Shown: piece after piece, positions 11,616 to 24,299 of the stretch
How positions within the stretch are numbered: the first letter of the stretch is position 1
Layout: each line of letters starts with the position of its first letter
Assembly: GCF_964275005.1 (NCBI RefSeq)
Contig: NC_092698.1
Coordinates: forward strand, 32,729,162-32,793,161
DNA length: 64,000 nucleotides
Direction: 5' to 3'
Source of the DNA: Diadema setosum
Taxonomy: Eukaryota; Echinodermata; Echinoidea; Diadematoida; Diadematidae
Notes under the pieces: generated by a model
Databases searched by the model: none
What the model saw: only the letters and a program-made list of their open reading frames with translations
What the model was told of the DNA's origin: nothing
Translations under genes and position numbers: made by a program

Positions 11616-11862
11616 GTGTGTGTTTGTAGTGACAAGAGAAGAATGATATTATTGAGGCTAGTTGTATTGTTCAAAGCCCCTTCTTTTAGCTTTTGGTCCT
11701 CGGCCATTCGTGTGATCTGCAATGAAATTACATAATCATAATCTTATATTCGGTATAATCAGGCCTACCACATACTAGTACATACACAGTAGACCCACAT
11801 TGCACACGTAAGCATGATACTGTATTAGTAGCACATGACAAAAATGTGTTCTTACAACTTAG

Positions 11863-12001
<139 letters not shown>

Positions 12002-12012
12002 AAGTAGTATAT

Positions 12013-12155
12013 AGATAAGACTCCCGACGTCCTTGGACAAGATGTTTTTTCCCACTATGTCCCTCTCGACCCAGGTGTATAAATGGGGCCCTCTGGTAGA
12101 GCAGTAGCAACACTGAAGAGGCTACCCTGGGTAAATAAAACCATATCTTTATCAT
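12013..12155. mobile_element. Fragment of a dispersed SINE-like repeat
   Basis: The sequence from ctcccgacgtccttggacaa through gacccaggtgtataaatggg to ctgggtaaataaa resembles short interspersed repeats common in marine invertebrate genomes. A weaker partial match (ccttggacaagaggttt) lies at about 23370. Family assignment is from memory only. Confidence 0.4.
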
Positions 12156-13044
12156 TTTCATTATCAAAGACTAGAAAACACAATAACATTAGGACAACGC
12201 AAAAACACAATTACAGTCACAAAAGAAGAAGAAAAAAATACATGTCATACAGTGGTACAATAATTAATAACTGACTGTGTGCGCCTCACAAAATAAAAAT
12301 GTATATATTACACACATCTATGATGTAACCACATCTTAATTAACATTTTAATTACCATACAGAACGATTGCCAATAATAAGCGCAAAGAACAATGTGCTA
12401 GACATTTCCATTATGAGGGACTCGTGCATCGGGATGATAATCGACTGTTTTATACAATACGGTCATCTTAAAAAGCTTGTTAGATTATCAAATCCACATG
12501 CTTTTCACGTGAGAGCAATTTCTAATGATAACAGCATTTTGTTAGACAAATATTTGCATTTGTTTTTGTTTTTTTTTTTTGTTTTATGTTATCGCCTGAT
12601 AAATAGCTTACCGCGTTGGGAGGGGGAACTAAAAATAATAATTAAAAAAAAAAACATGTACCATAATGCATACTTTCCTGAAGATGGTCGCGAACGTTTA
12701 AAGATCAGTTCGAATGTACAGCTGTAGTGATTATTGCACTCTCTTTTTTCGTTTCCTAGTTGTGGCCCATTATTCATGTCTTATAAACTTTTTTTTTCAC
12801 TGCGACAAGTATAATGTCACTGTTCCTTTTTAAGTTGTAATCACTATCTAAAGTAATCATAGCGGACTTTAATTGTGTATACAATTTGTAATGTAACGCA
12901 ATATTTTATACAGAGCATTAATTTTGTTAGAAATCGTACTGCGTGTCATACGCGATAAGAATTTTCCTTCATGGTCATCTTAGTATTATGATCGTAATGA
13001 TTGTCTGATTGTAACTGCATCTTTATTACTTGATTTTCATGCTG

Positions 13045-13428
13045 CAGAGCTACCAAGTCTCACGCATTCTGCGTGAGACTCAAGCATTTAGGGGCCATCT
13101 CACGATCTCACGCATGACACCCATTTTTCACACGCATCGGGCAAAGTCTGCAACTTGGGCCTATTATAATGAGCATAGCTCAAAGATTTAAGTGATAGTT
13201 GCAATTGAAGGTATATTACCCTTTTGTCTTTCAAAATAAGTAAAAACTAGTCGCTTAGTATGCACCTGATCGCACCACTAAGAGCTCAAAATTGAAAAAG
13301 CTCCCTACCGTGGGAGGCCACAGGGGGAAAAAACCCTCCCACACCCTCGCTCGCGCGAACATTCGCATGCCGAGATGCCGAGTCATGAAAATCTCACTCA
13401 TAAAATCTTTTTGAACTTGGCATCCCTG
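13045..13428. mobile_element. MITE with CAGRGMTRCCAAGT ends and 6-bp target duplication
   Basis: The left end is CAGAGCTACCAAGT and the right end is the complement of CAGGGATGCCAAGT. It is flanked by ATGCTG at 13039-13044 and 13429-13434. Contains inverted TCTCACGCATTCTGCGTGAG. No coding potential. Confidence 0.75.
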
Positions 13429-14265
13429 ATGCTGATCTCGTAATATGGCCTACATAAGAGACACAGAGAGAGAGGGGGAGGGGGCAAAGAGAGGGAACGA
13501 GGAGGCAGCTGTCGCCTTGACGAGCAATACCATTTTTTTCAGCGCTTGACATGATAATATGTCAATGTGTGTATAATGCATTAGCGACAGAAAAATGTGA
13601 TTAAGTTTGATATTCAAAGGCCTGATGCTATACAAAAAGGGTGCATATTTGAGTCGAGTCCGTCTCATCAAAGACGAGCAGAACCAATTGGCAAGTCGGT
13701 AAGTCAGTCGTCGACAATTTGTTCTTCTCTGTATTAGCCGTGACGTTACCCGTGATGGTTTGACTGTATTAGGATGTGGGATAACGAATTTATAGACTTA
13801 ATACTTCATCAGACGGAGAGTTGATAGGATGGGCGTTTAACACACCATGCCGGAGTACTTTTGCTGCAGATATTATCATCTGCGATCATTAAGTTTGTAA
13901 ATCTGAATTTAGTTTCGTATATTTATATTCGAGAAATATATACTATACTATATACTATATGGAGCTGGTTGCATTCATTAGATCTGTGCAACAAAAATCG
14001 GGAAAAATATACAAAAAAAAAAGATATCTACTTCAATCTTCCAACATTTGTCAATTTAAGGAGCCTTTACAAATGGAGTGACCAAGATACAACTGACAAG
14101 CTTGCAAAAGAAATAACATTACACATATAATCAAAATAAGGTTAACTTAAAAGAGAAAATTTTATTCTGCTTCATAAATACTATTACAATAAAATGTGAA
14201 CATTATGATAAAGGCGGTACAGCTCCAAATTAGAGATACGTGGTTTCTCGGACTTGTTGGTTTAA

Positions 14266-14879
14266 AGGGGCCCTGAAATCCAAATGCATGTTGATTTGTG
14301 TTGATTTATAATACCTTCAACATCACTTTTGCGGTGAAACGAATATCTAGAAACATTCCATATATTTTTAATGATTTTTTCTTTTAGTTTTCTTCAGATT
14401 ACTTGGGAACGCCCACAAAAAATCCTTCCAAACCAATCAATATTCATATTCTTGAGATGACATCATCTGTCAATCATTGCTAAAGTGCTGAAATGTTTAA
14501 CAAAAGACATTGGAATGCACCTTCCCCTCGACTCAGCATAACTTGCATGTTTCTGTCATATTAATGTGACTAACAAAAGACATGGCAAGGGGACATGCAA
14601 GTTATGCTGAGTCAAGGGGAAGGTGCATTCCAATGTCTTTTGTTAAACAATTCAGCACTTTAGCAATGATTGACAGATGATGTCATCTCAAGAATATGAA
14701 TATTGATTGGTTTGGAAGGATTTTTTTTGCGGGCGTTCCCAAGTAATCTGAAGAAAAATAAAAGAAAAAATCATTAAAAATGTATGGAATGTTTCTAGAT
14801 ATTTGTTTCACCGCAAAAGTGATGTTGAAGGTATTATAAATCAACACAGATCAACATGCATTTGGATTTCAGGGCCCCT
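14266..14879. mobile_element. Long palindromic MITE with TTAA target duplication
   Basis: Ends AGGGGCCCTGAAATCCAAAT and its complement; TTAA at 14262-14265 and 14880-14883. The two arms, each about 290 bases, are nearly identical, with a loop of ~40 bases near 14570. A TTAA duplication is typical of piggyBac-type elements; no transposase sequence is present. Confidence 0.9.
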
Positions 14880-15329
14880 TTAATGAACAATCTCTCACAA
14901 TGCGTCTTTAAGTTTGAGACGAGCTATTCAATCGTGTTTAGAATAGGGAGATGTAATATTTCTGTAGTTTCTTCCTCGCCGAAAGAGCAGAATGAGAATA
15001 CGTCAGCCTTCATCCTATATGGCATACGCACCAACTGTTATACAGTTCACTGTTCGTTTTAAGACTCTTTAAAAGTCTTGTAGGAAACGCGGTTTATGAG
15101 GGAATCATATTTTCCTTTATTGTAATTAACCAAATACTTACAAAATGTTTATTTTAGCCAGAAGGGAAAATAAACCAATAAGCCAAAAGCACAACAACGC
15201 GGTAAAAATTAATGAAATGAATATTTTGATTCCTTGTTGTCTTCTCCCGTATACGTCTACGAAAGAGTTCATATCAGGCATGTAATATCACGCAATACTG
15301 GGCTCTCACAGAATTTTAGTCGAGTCGTC

Positions 15330-15482
15330 ATGGCAATCATCCGCCCCGCCTATCTCGTCCTCCTCCTGACCACGTCAATGGCGTGGTCAGCCCTCGGTTC
15401 GGCAAACATCGCAGCCTTTAACATCCAGGTTCTGGGTCAAACCAAGATGGGCAAACCTGAAGTGGTTGACGTTCTGAAACAG
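15330..15482 (+). CDS. DNASE1: DNase I exon 1
   Basis: Encodes the signal peptide and the first beta strand ([10 protein letters not shown]) through VLKQ. The donor is CAG|gttggt, a weaker match than its neighbours, chosen because phase 0 gives the family sequence KQIITRYD when joined to exon 2. Confidence 0.93.
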
Positions 15483-17718
15483 GTTGGTAGATGAAGTCTT
15501 CTCATTATACTATAGGCGTAAATAAACTCCATGGAGAAGGTCGACTGCAGAATCACAATGTCGTCATCATGTTTAGATATACACTGCGTATTTTATATGA
15601 TAATGGCAAAATTTGACATCGGATTGGCAGAATCCATCAAATCAGCACAGAATGATGGAAAATACAAAAATGGCATTTAGAAACCGAAACATTATAATAA
15701 AGTCACCCAACATGTGTCGCCACTTTAAAGATAAGCTGTAGATTAAGCATATAAGAAACTTTTGATAAATCTGCAACCAAAGGAAAGAGTGGTAGGCCTA
15801 TACTACGACAAAAACAAATTTCATTTTACCAGTGCACGGTAAAAAAAAAAAAAAAAATATGAAAGCATGGTAGAGGAAGTTACCCCAGCTAATGTGGTTT
15901 CCAAGATTGATGTAGCTCTAATTAATTATTACACTATTTATCGTGAATCGAGACGAATTCATTATGAAAATAAGGTGTTTTTATAAACACCAAAATGACG
16001 AAAGCGGAAATACCATCACAAGAGAATATTATCACCAACAATATATTACTTTGTGAAGCGCTCACCAAGTACAAACCAAAGGGACACAACACTCGTTAGG
16101 GATTCGTAGCTTTGAGCAAGCAATCCATTTTTACACATGGTAAAAAGTAGAGCAAGTTTATCAAGCTTCTACTATACGAATGCTTCACTGTCATTTTGTG
16201 TCCCGTCCAAGATCATCACAAGGTACGACATGGTTCTGATTCAAGAGATTCGAGACAGCGCAGGAACTGCCATTGTCAACCTTCTTGATGCTGTTAACGA
16301 GTAAGTTCATGTATTTGTTGTATCGTTAACTTTATTTTTGTATTTCACTTTGATTAAAAAAAAAGATATACAACAAATCCCATTTCATGAAAAAAAAAAC
16401 AGCCATTCATAAACATGTGCAAACTTAAACAAACGATACCTTTTAACATAGTCATAAACACAGACAAAGAAAACGTACTAATAAGAAATAAAGAAAAAGA
16501 CGTGAAAAATTAAGTTGATGAGTAGATTCCCTTTCTCAAAAGAAATAGTTTCAAATAACTATATACTTGTATCAACATGTAACTATTATTCATTGAAATG
16601 AAATAACTTCAAAACATCGTAAGTATGAACAAAAATATGTGTGAATTGATCTGATCTGAATGTGCAAAGTTGGATTATTAAGCATAGTTGTGATAAACTG
16701 TAGACGCGTGTTTATATAAGATGTGACAAAAATATGATCTTAATCGCCTACGTGTTTACTATTTTTCATTTCACAATCAACACTACAAAGATAACTAAGC
16801 AAAGAAATATCACGAAAAATTATTCGTTTTGCGTGTTCCTTCTTCATTCATTTGTGAGGAGTGTAAAACGTCTATGCCGATAATATAACCCTAATAATTC
16901 CTGAAGTGTAGTGGGAGGAACAACATAATTACTGTCAAATATTTCCTACTGTTTTAATGTGGTGCGAAGCTTTCTTCGTATGAAGCGTCTTCGCGACAAA
17001 ATTACAATTTTAATGAACAATTATTTTTCTGTTGTCTTTTTTATTTATTTGAGCATCACTCCGATAATTATTGTGCATATTGTTTTGTTGCAGTTATTCA
17101 CGCCACAGTTACGCCATGTCCCTTGGTCCTCGGGTCGGACGTACCTCGAGCAAAGAACAGTATGCATACTTCTACAGGTGAGAAAATTGCAAGGTGTTTC
17201 AGCTCTTACATGATAGGTTATCATCTCGACCTTCTAGTGATTACCTCTTTACCTGGTCGTCATGTGTATTGTGTATTATAGCCATAACACATTTTCAATA
17301 GTTAGATTACTGCAGTGTAAATATTGAGCATGACATATCGCAGTAAATTTCAAAGCTGGACCCGAGCGATCTAATGCTGTTTCAATGCGAAAACATCTAT
17401 TTTTCGTCCTATTCTCCTCGAACTTGAGTTTGTGATAGACAATGTTTCATCAAAATTGTCACGGTCAACAAACTTGTCCCACCCATGCGTACTCAGAGAT
17501 TTGTTGACCATCACCAATGATCAATAAGATTACGTAATTACCACAATTGTATTCTCAACGTCGTGAGAAATCTGGTTAGGCCTATTCATATTGACTCCTT
17601 GATTGTCAAATCCGAATGGAGACTCTTTAATAGGAACTATCTGAAGCACGTAAAATGTGCAAGTCACAGTAGACAGATTTTTGTTGTTGTTGTTCTGTTC
17701 TGGTAAGAACTGTTGTTA

Positions 17719-17763
<45 letters not shown>

Positions 17764-20700
17764 AACGTGACAGTATAAAAGTCGCCAGCAAAAGCTGTCA
17801 TGCTGATATCAACGATTTGCACATTTAGGGTGGTGGAGATGTAGTATTCACATTCAAATGAATACTTCTCAAAGAGATTTCAGATGGGATGCGAATGACT
17901 CAAGTTAAGCAGCTGCCTCAACCTTAAGCTCCAATCCTGGACCTAACGCAAACGCAGGTACACAGATTGTGATGAAGAAGACATTGTCTATATACTTATA
18001 TATCCCTCTATATACTCTTGACACAAGAATAAATCTTTGTTTGTTTGTTTGTATGCATGAAATTGTAAGGAACTTTCACTGGTAAGATCTAGCAAATGGC
18101 AATATTACTTCGAAGTAATATTGACATTTTATGACAGGTCATCATACGTGGCTCTATATTTCATCCTACGGCAGTAAAGATGTTGCGGTTATACAAAAAA
18201 AAAAAAAAATCGCAAAATGCAAAATCTTGCACAGACACATTACTTAACTTCATTTATCATTTTACTTACATTGTGTATCTGAATGTTGCGCTGTTATGTG
18301 TCAAAATGCAGAAAAAAATGGATGTCAAATCAAGTTGATCCCGCTCTACCCAAGCAATTATGTGAATGGCAGATAAAAGCTGCACAAATGCCTCTAAACA
18401 CAGCTCAACAGAGCAAAAAAAGACCAACAACAACAAACAAACAAAAACAAAACAAAAACATAGCTTTGGGGTTTGTTTGTTTGTTTGTTGTTGTTTTTTC
18501 TTTTTTATACAGTTCTCAGATGATAATATCTAAAAAGTCTTACCACGCGACGTCGTGACGTGACGACGCACAGTAATTTAATTTCATAAAGGACGAGCTT
18601 CAGTCTATTAAATTTTGTTTGGCTTTTGTTGCTGTTTTTTTACGTCAGTGCACGTTATGTCCAACTCCATGATATTGCATTGATAATGTATACCGTATAT
18701 AATCCCTTAATCTCCTCAATAGAGAGGACATGTTCAGCGTAAAGGATTCGTTCACCTACTCGGACTCCGGAGATCTGTTCGAGAGAGAGCCATACGTCGT
18801 GCTTTTCGGCTCTAATACTGGTGAGCGCATAATCGGAAAGGAGCAAAATACTATCATATCACTTTATACACTGTATACTACTTTTTCCCCCGAAGTTTCG
18901 TGAAATTCAGACATGCCGCCGCCTATCTCCACCTTTACCCACCGGAAGTATATTGAAATATCACCAATTTTTGTGACGAGGCAGCTTGTCAGACGAGAAA
19001 GAAAATTTTGAAGTACAAAATAGAAGCGACCGCATCAAATCCATAATGGCGTAATAACACTTATATAACTTTGTTCCTTACTGAAGACGTTTCACATTAA
19101 AAGCAGTTGATATTAAATCAGGTTTATGGATGGTAAATCTTATAAAGTCTTGCCGTTGATTTTTATAACTATGCTAGGATATTATACCTATACTGTCATA
19201 TAAGCTTGAAACAATTAACACTTTGTACCTTAACCTTGATTTTCACTCTCAGGTGTCGGTGATTTCTCCGTGATCGGTCTCCATTCCAAGCCAGACGATG
19301 CGGTTAACGAACTCAATCAGATGAAGAATGTCTATAACTCGGCGGTGTCCCGCTTTGGCAACGCGGTATATAGCTATTGTGACATTTTTCTTTTTCGTTC
19401 GTTTGTTTGCTTTTTCTTTTGGGGGAGTTTGATTTTTGTGTGATTGACACGGAAGCCTATGCATCTTAAGCAATTTGAATTCAGACAATCTGCATAATGA
19501 CACACATTCTTGTCGTAATCCATTGATGCTTACCATTATTTCTCCTCTGTCATTGTACGTCCGCTTTGCCAGTGATGGATTAAAAAAAAAATCCTCGTTT
19601 TAGTTTAGTCTAGAAAATACATTTTATTTCTTTCAATGAATTCAGTGCAGTTTGATTTTACTTCGTTTACTTTCTCTCTCTCTCTCTCTCTGTCATTTTA
19701 TACCTTTTTGTTCGATTTTCCTACCAATCACATATTGGTTATAGTTCGTTATTCCGAAAGTTCGTTATGCCGAAGGTTCGTTATTCCGAAGGATCGTTAT
19801 TCCGAAGATTCATTGATCCGAAAATGAAATAAGGTTCGTTATTCCGAAAATGAAATAAGGTTTGTAATTCCGAAGGTTCGTTAGTATACGCACCCTCGGT
19901 TCATTTTCGGATAAACGAACCTTTGGAATAACAAACCCTATTTTACTTTTTAGACCAACAAACCTTCGAAATAACAACATAATTAATGTTCGGATTACAA
20001 GACGAACCTTTTTTCACTTTCCCTACATCTCAGTGTAGGGAATTGCGTATTTTGGAGTAACGAACCTCATTTCGTTTTTGGATTGAAAAAACCTTCCGAA
20101 TAAACTATATCGTCACTGAACACCTCATAAAAAGTTGGAGGCGAATAAAAAAAAAAACAAACACCCGACTGTATGCCCTTACATTGATGTCCCCCAGACC
20201 CCCCCCCCCACCCCCCCCCCCCCCCCCCCATGCACTGGCCTTCCACTCCAAGTGGAAAGGCGCCACCATTTAATATGGTGATGATGATCAGGACATCCGC
20301 CTCTCGTCGATTTTTGGACACACCCAATGATTGTATTTCACTTTTTTTTTTTTCGTTATATCTGTAGGGCCTACATAGAAATAAATTCAGTCCAGTTTTT
20401 GGAAAGAATAGAATGAGCCTCGTTAAGAAAATCTGTTGGTCAAGATTGTAAAGACAGCCAAGATGGTTACCAAAATAAAAATGTCCTTAATGAACTTGTG
20501 CTCCATCTCAGAATTCTATCCTGATGGGTGACTTCAACGCCGACTGTAATTACGTGACTTCGAGTGAGTGGTCACAGATCAGCATCTGGACTGACACTAG
20601 CTTTGAGTGGCTCATCCCCAACTCGGCCGACACCACGGTCAAGTCGACCCACTGTGCTTACGACAGGTGACTGGTTCGGCAATTTGACATTTAAATATCG

Positions 20701-21785
20701 TATTTCCTAATAGGCCCTACTACAGAAAGAATCGAGAAAAGGGAGAGAGACGGGGGGGGGGTAGAGGATGGGAGAGTTTACTTAAATTTGTTCCTATCGT
20801 ATTCACACTCGCAAGACTGGCTGTCGTGGTTACCTCTCTTTTGACGAAGTCAATGAAAGCTATACAATTGTACCATGAAATGTTTTCCTTGATAAACTAT
20901 TCTAAACGAATTTAAGTGTTCTCTGCGCTATCACTATACAAAATGCATGACGACCAGCATAAAATGCACAAAATTCAACACAATGTACAAAGGATCGCAT
21001 TTTGTTTGCATCTTCAAAACTGAGTTATATGCGTGCATCATACAGTTTTATTGCACATTTTGTAGTATGAACTGTAATTTTGTCTTCTTACTGTTGATTT
21101 CCCACTAACATTCATTAATACAACTGCGTAACCAATGATCAAGATTAAGTCATTAATTTGAGTTCTTCACACATTCTCGGAGCTGGAAATACTCGTGGAA
21201 AAGAAAATTTTGACTATCTAATTGGCACTTTTCACCTTTCGGCTGAAAAGGGGACGCAGGCAAACTTGCTCAATATATTCTATTCAAGAACACCTCCTCA
21301 ACAATATGATTATATTCTATGTAAAAGGGAAATTGTTGAGATGAGAAAAGGTTGCAAAGAACGTAAGAACATACATGCGTTAAAACCAAAGGAGATTATA
21401 AGCTCCATTAATTGATACTCTACATTTTGACTGGGTGTAGACGTTAAAACGCTGCAATGTTGCGGTGCAGATGGGTGCGGATTTTTCCGATTTCACCGGA
21501 TGTCTGCATTTAACATTGTACGTACAGACAAAACATTCTCACATTTCTTCTTTCATATTTCTGCTCTGTTTTGCTTTCCATATGTGTTTTTTCAGTTTAT
21601 TTGTCTGCATGTTGACGTTATCTCTTTGATTTCACAGGATTGTTCTCGCTGGCTCGTCGATGAAGAGGAGAGCTCGTAGTGCCGGTGTTTTCAACTTCCA
21701 GTCTGCGTACGGACTCTCATACGAACTGGTATAAAAATCTGTTACCCATTGGTAGCTTTTTGGTGGCAGGAACTCATCTGTATTT

Positions 21786-21853
<68 letters not shown>

Positions 21854-22404
21854 ATGATTCATTGATCCATTTCTGTACTTCTTTTCATACATAAGTGTAA
21901 TACAAAGTCAATTGAACGAAGTAATTGAGTATATAACTATCAGTTGAAACAGATAAATGATTAATTCAAAATCTGACTTATACTCCATGATAATGCAAAA
22001 TGAAAACGAGCAAGTAGCGTTATTTTATGCATAAACAAACATGGAATCCCATGTACCTGCCGTTCAAAAGACAAATAAAGCAACTCTAACTATAACAGAA
22101 ATACAGGAGAGCATCATAAACGACTGATTGTATTGACAACAATTTTAATATGTCAACATTTCAAATGATTGAATGATATGTTATAACCGTTGTAGGTTTC
22201 CTTCATGTGTGTCCAATACTGCTCGATGTTTCAAATATCTTGCGAGTATATCAAATAAATTTGGCAACAACCTACAGTATGATTACTTCTATTTTGTCAT
22301 TATTACTTTATTGATTCGTTGTTTGTGGGTTGTTGTTGTTGTTGTTTTTCTCACAGGCTGAAGACGTAAGCGATCACTATCCGGTCTACTTCAAACTGTA
22401 TTAA
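15330..22404 (+). CDS. DNASE1: Deoxyribonuclease I, secreted endonuclease (8 exons, complete)
   Basis: Exons: 15330-15482, 16212-16300, 17094-17177, 18723-18820, 19253-19365, 20512-20666, 21638-21728, 22357-22404. They total 831 nt, giving 276 residues, close to the 282 of human DNase I. All junctions are GT-AG and phases chain as 0, 2, 2, 1, 0, 2, 0. Residues 1-25 form a signal peptide ([17 protein letters not shown]). Family landmarks are [54 protein letters not shown] and SDHYPVYF. Active-site and metal residues of the family are present: E63, E102, H152, D186, N188, D230 and H268. The essential disulfide (C191-C227) is kept; the second pair of mammalian DNase I (CEPC) is absent. The enzyme cuts double-stranded DNA outside the cell with Ca/Mg. 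An in-frame ATG at 15234 is less likely as start because the signal peptide begins at 15330. DNASE1-like paralogues are possible; the short C-terminus fits DNASE1 rather than DNASE1L3. Confidence 0.95.
15483..16211 (+). other. DNase I intron 1
   Basis: AT-rich, A-run near 15841; no embedded gene or repeat family recognised. Confidence 0.6.
16212..16300 (+). CDS. DNASE1: DNase I exon 2
   Basis: Begins ATCATCACA after gtccaag and ends before gtaagt. It carries E63 in the QEIRD motif, which binds the catalytic metal. Confidence 0.93.
16301..17093 (+). other. DNase I intron 2
   Basis: AT-rich; ends with a good pyrimidine tract and gttgcag. Nothing else seen. Confidence 0.6.
17094..17177 (+). 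CDS. DNASE1: DNase I exon 3
   Basis: Acceptor ttgttgcag and donor gtgaga. Encodes [15 protein letters not shown] and KEQYAYFYR, with E102 (equivalent to E78 of bovine and human enzyme). Confidence 0.93.
17178..18722 (+). other. DNase I intron 3 with (CAA)n tract
   Basis: Contains a (CAA)n microsatellite at 17718-17763 next to an inverted (GTT) run, giving a small hairpin. It also holds a repeat tail-like segment near 18020 (aagaataaatctttgtttg). Confidence 0.6.
18723..18820 (+). CDS. DNASE1: DNase I exon 4
   Basis: Acceptor cctcaatag and donor gtgagc. Encodes the region that in mammals holds the non-essential CxxC disulfide; here the segment reads [13 protein letters not shown] with no cysteine. 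Confidence 0.93.
19253..19365 (+). CDS. DNASE1: DNase I exon 5
   Basis: Acceptor ctctcag, donor gtatat. Carries catalytic H152 in [10 protein letters not shown] and the following helix ([12 protein letters not shown]). Confidence 0.93.
19741..20103. repeat. Array of TTCGTTATTCCGAAG repeats in DNase I intron 5
   Basis: Third copy of the family at 781 and 7026: GTTCGTTATTCCGAA units on the left, complementary ACGAACCTT units on the right, with cattttcgga spacers. Moderately diverged. Confidence 0.8.
20195..20230. repeat. Poly-C tract
   Basis: More than 25 nearly uninterrupted C bases. Confidence 0.9.
20512..20666 (+). CDS. DNASE1: DNase I exon 6
   Basis: Acceptor catctcag, donor gtgact. The most conserved exon: MGDFNADC (D186, N188, C191), the EW/IW-rich DNA-contact region, and THCAYD (C227, D230). 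Confidence 0.95.
20667..21637 (+). other. DNase I intron 6
   Basis: No repeat family recognised; an 86-codon open frame at 21158 has no recognisable features and lies on the sense strand of the intron. Confidence 0.5.
21638..21728 (+). CDS. DNASE1: DNase I exon 7
   Basis: Acceptor tttcacag, donor gtataa. Encodes [21 protein letters not shown] and [11 protein letters not shown] (GTT)n tract lies 60 bases into the following intron. Confidence 0.93.
21787..21853. repeat. (GTT)n microsatellite
   Basis: About 22 GTT units in DNase I intron 7. Confidence 0.95.
22357..22404 (+). CDS. DNASE1: DNase I exon 8 (terminal)
   Basis: Acceptor ttctcacag. Encodes [15 protein letters not shown] and TAA. It contains the second catalytic histidine, H268, preceded by D267. 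The exon is only 48 coding bases. Confidence 0.93.
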   Translation, partial: AEDVSDHYPVYFKLY

Positions 22405-22900
22405 ATACACGTATCAGGTAAGTCTCCACAATAACACATTTAGATATCACTTAACTGAATATGTACTGATAGGATTAAATTGATGATAAATCTTGGAATC
22501 GTGTCATACTAGACCCCAAGCCAGTCCAGTATGGGGATGTGCGCGGATAGAACCACAAATGAATGGTAGTGCGAACACATAACAAAGCCTTATTATACAC
22601 GACATCAGTTTGTATCCCGCTTGTACTTGTATATACCCTTCAAGGATTGAAAATCTACCAGCTGTGTACACGTACACGAGAATTACTCGTCGGTCATGTA
22701 CGCACGTGATAAATACCATGAATTCGTAAGATTAAAAAAACAACAACAAACAAACAGGTAAAGTGTCACAGTCTCCCTCTGTCTCTCTCCCTCTCTCTCT
22801 TCTTTAATTTGTAATATTTTCTCTTTTTCATTTTTGACAGCACTCGTTATTTCCTGTTTCGGCTGTCCGCTTTTCTAAGAGAGCATCATCTATGACAACA
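22405..22900 (+). other. Probable DNase I 3' UTR with a possible UTR intron
   Basis: Thirteen bases after the stop codon there is a strong donor (tatcag|gtaagt, intron from 22418). A matching acceptor with a long pyrimidine tract ends at 22840 (tttttgacag). A spliced 3' UTR is therefore plausible. No clear end is visible; an AATAAA occurs near 23555. This is inference from splice consensus only. Confidence 0.35.
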
Positions 22901-24299
22901 TACCGATAAACCGTTTTTGGGTTTTGGTGTTGTTTTTTTTTTTTTTGTTCTCCAGGGCGACCACAAAAGCCATACTATTGGAGAGATCACACGCTACTGG
23001 CAATATTGTCACACCTCCTCTTTGTCTTCTCTCAATATTGATGAATGATATAATAAATTCTCCAGAAAGATTAAGTGCATGTAAGCATACTTTGATTTCA
23101 AAGGAAAATGTTCGTGTTGATGATGTTAAGTCGGTTGATAGTTGGAGTGTTGTAGAAACGTGGCTAAGTCTGTGGACGTTAAATCTAGCTATCCACAATT
23201 TGAGTATTGCCAGTGCTTTTGTTGCAATCAATTTCACAAGTAAAAATTGGCTTCAATGAAGAAAAGATATCAGACAAACAGATAAAAAGAAGATATCATG
23301 GTATTGAATTTTGCACAGTGGCCTACATCCGTATACACTTCATAAATCCACAAAGACACTTTAAATTCCTTGGACAAGAGGTTTAACCAACTGTTCCGTA
23401 TGACCAAGGTGTAAGAAATTGTCCCTGACAATGTTAAGTTTATAATCATGATAGGGCCCCCATGAAATGTAGAGTAAATGCTTAATCGAGAAACAATTTA
23501 CAGTGAATAAGACCAAAATCACACTGTAATGGCAGTTATAACAGTCAGGATAGATATTGAAATAAATTGTAGAGACGGTGCCAGTAATGTCGATACAAAT
23601 GAACATTCCACAGCCACTGCTCCCCAATAGCTACTGCAAAGAGCATAGTGCTTTACACTTGAAACCATCCTACGCAGTAACACTCAGTACCTCAAACTAC
23701 TCGAAGGAAATACCTTTGATTCTCACCGTTTATAGGTATTCATTCGATCAGCATACAAAGGGGAAAAAATCACTATTTGGAAAGTAATGTTGACGTTTGT
23801 CTCTTGTACGCACCTAAAGTAGTATGAAACTTATATGAAACAATACGCACATGTCTAAGATTGTCCAATTTTGTGTGTGTTTTGTGTGTGCGTGTGTGTG
23901 TGTTGGTGTTAGTGATGTGCACTTTCATATCAAGAAATATCTCAATCTCCATTGACCAATCTGATATGAAGAAATGTGCACATAAAAACGACCAAATAAA
24001 AAAGAGAAAGTCTGTGAAAATCAAAAGGGAGCATGGACATAGATGTAGCCTACATTCAGAAAATCAGGTACTATTATGTCTGTCAGTAAGTGACATTATA
24101 TATATTTTTGGACTCTGTATGGGTTTCCCTTTAGTTCATGTCAAGAAATGTGGTCAAGAAAAAGAGTGGGTTTATTTTTTAGTGTGTGTGTGTGTGTGTG
24201 CATGTGCATGTATTTCTTTTACATTAAGCAGTGATAACATAATCCCATCCCATAAGATTTCCCTCATAATTTCAAGAAGTGAGACAAACTCTTGAATAC
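22901..24299. other. Sequence between the convergent DNase I and NRAMP genes
   Basis: Open frames of 111-144 codons here lack recognisable domains and contain low-complexity stretches (poly-T, GT runs), so they are not called as genes. May include DNase I 3' UTR. Confidence 0.4.

Noticed and set aside
21632-21894. Poly-Asn and poly-Cys open frames
   Set aside because: Both are translations of the (GTT)n microsatellite; the real coding part is DNase I exon 7 in another frame.
22924-23259. 111-codon frame after DNase I
   Set aside because: Begins in a poly-T run, has no domain or splice support and probably lies in 3' UTR or intergenic DNA.
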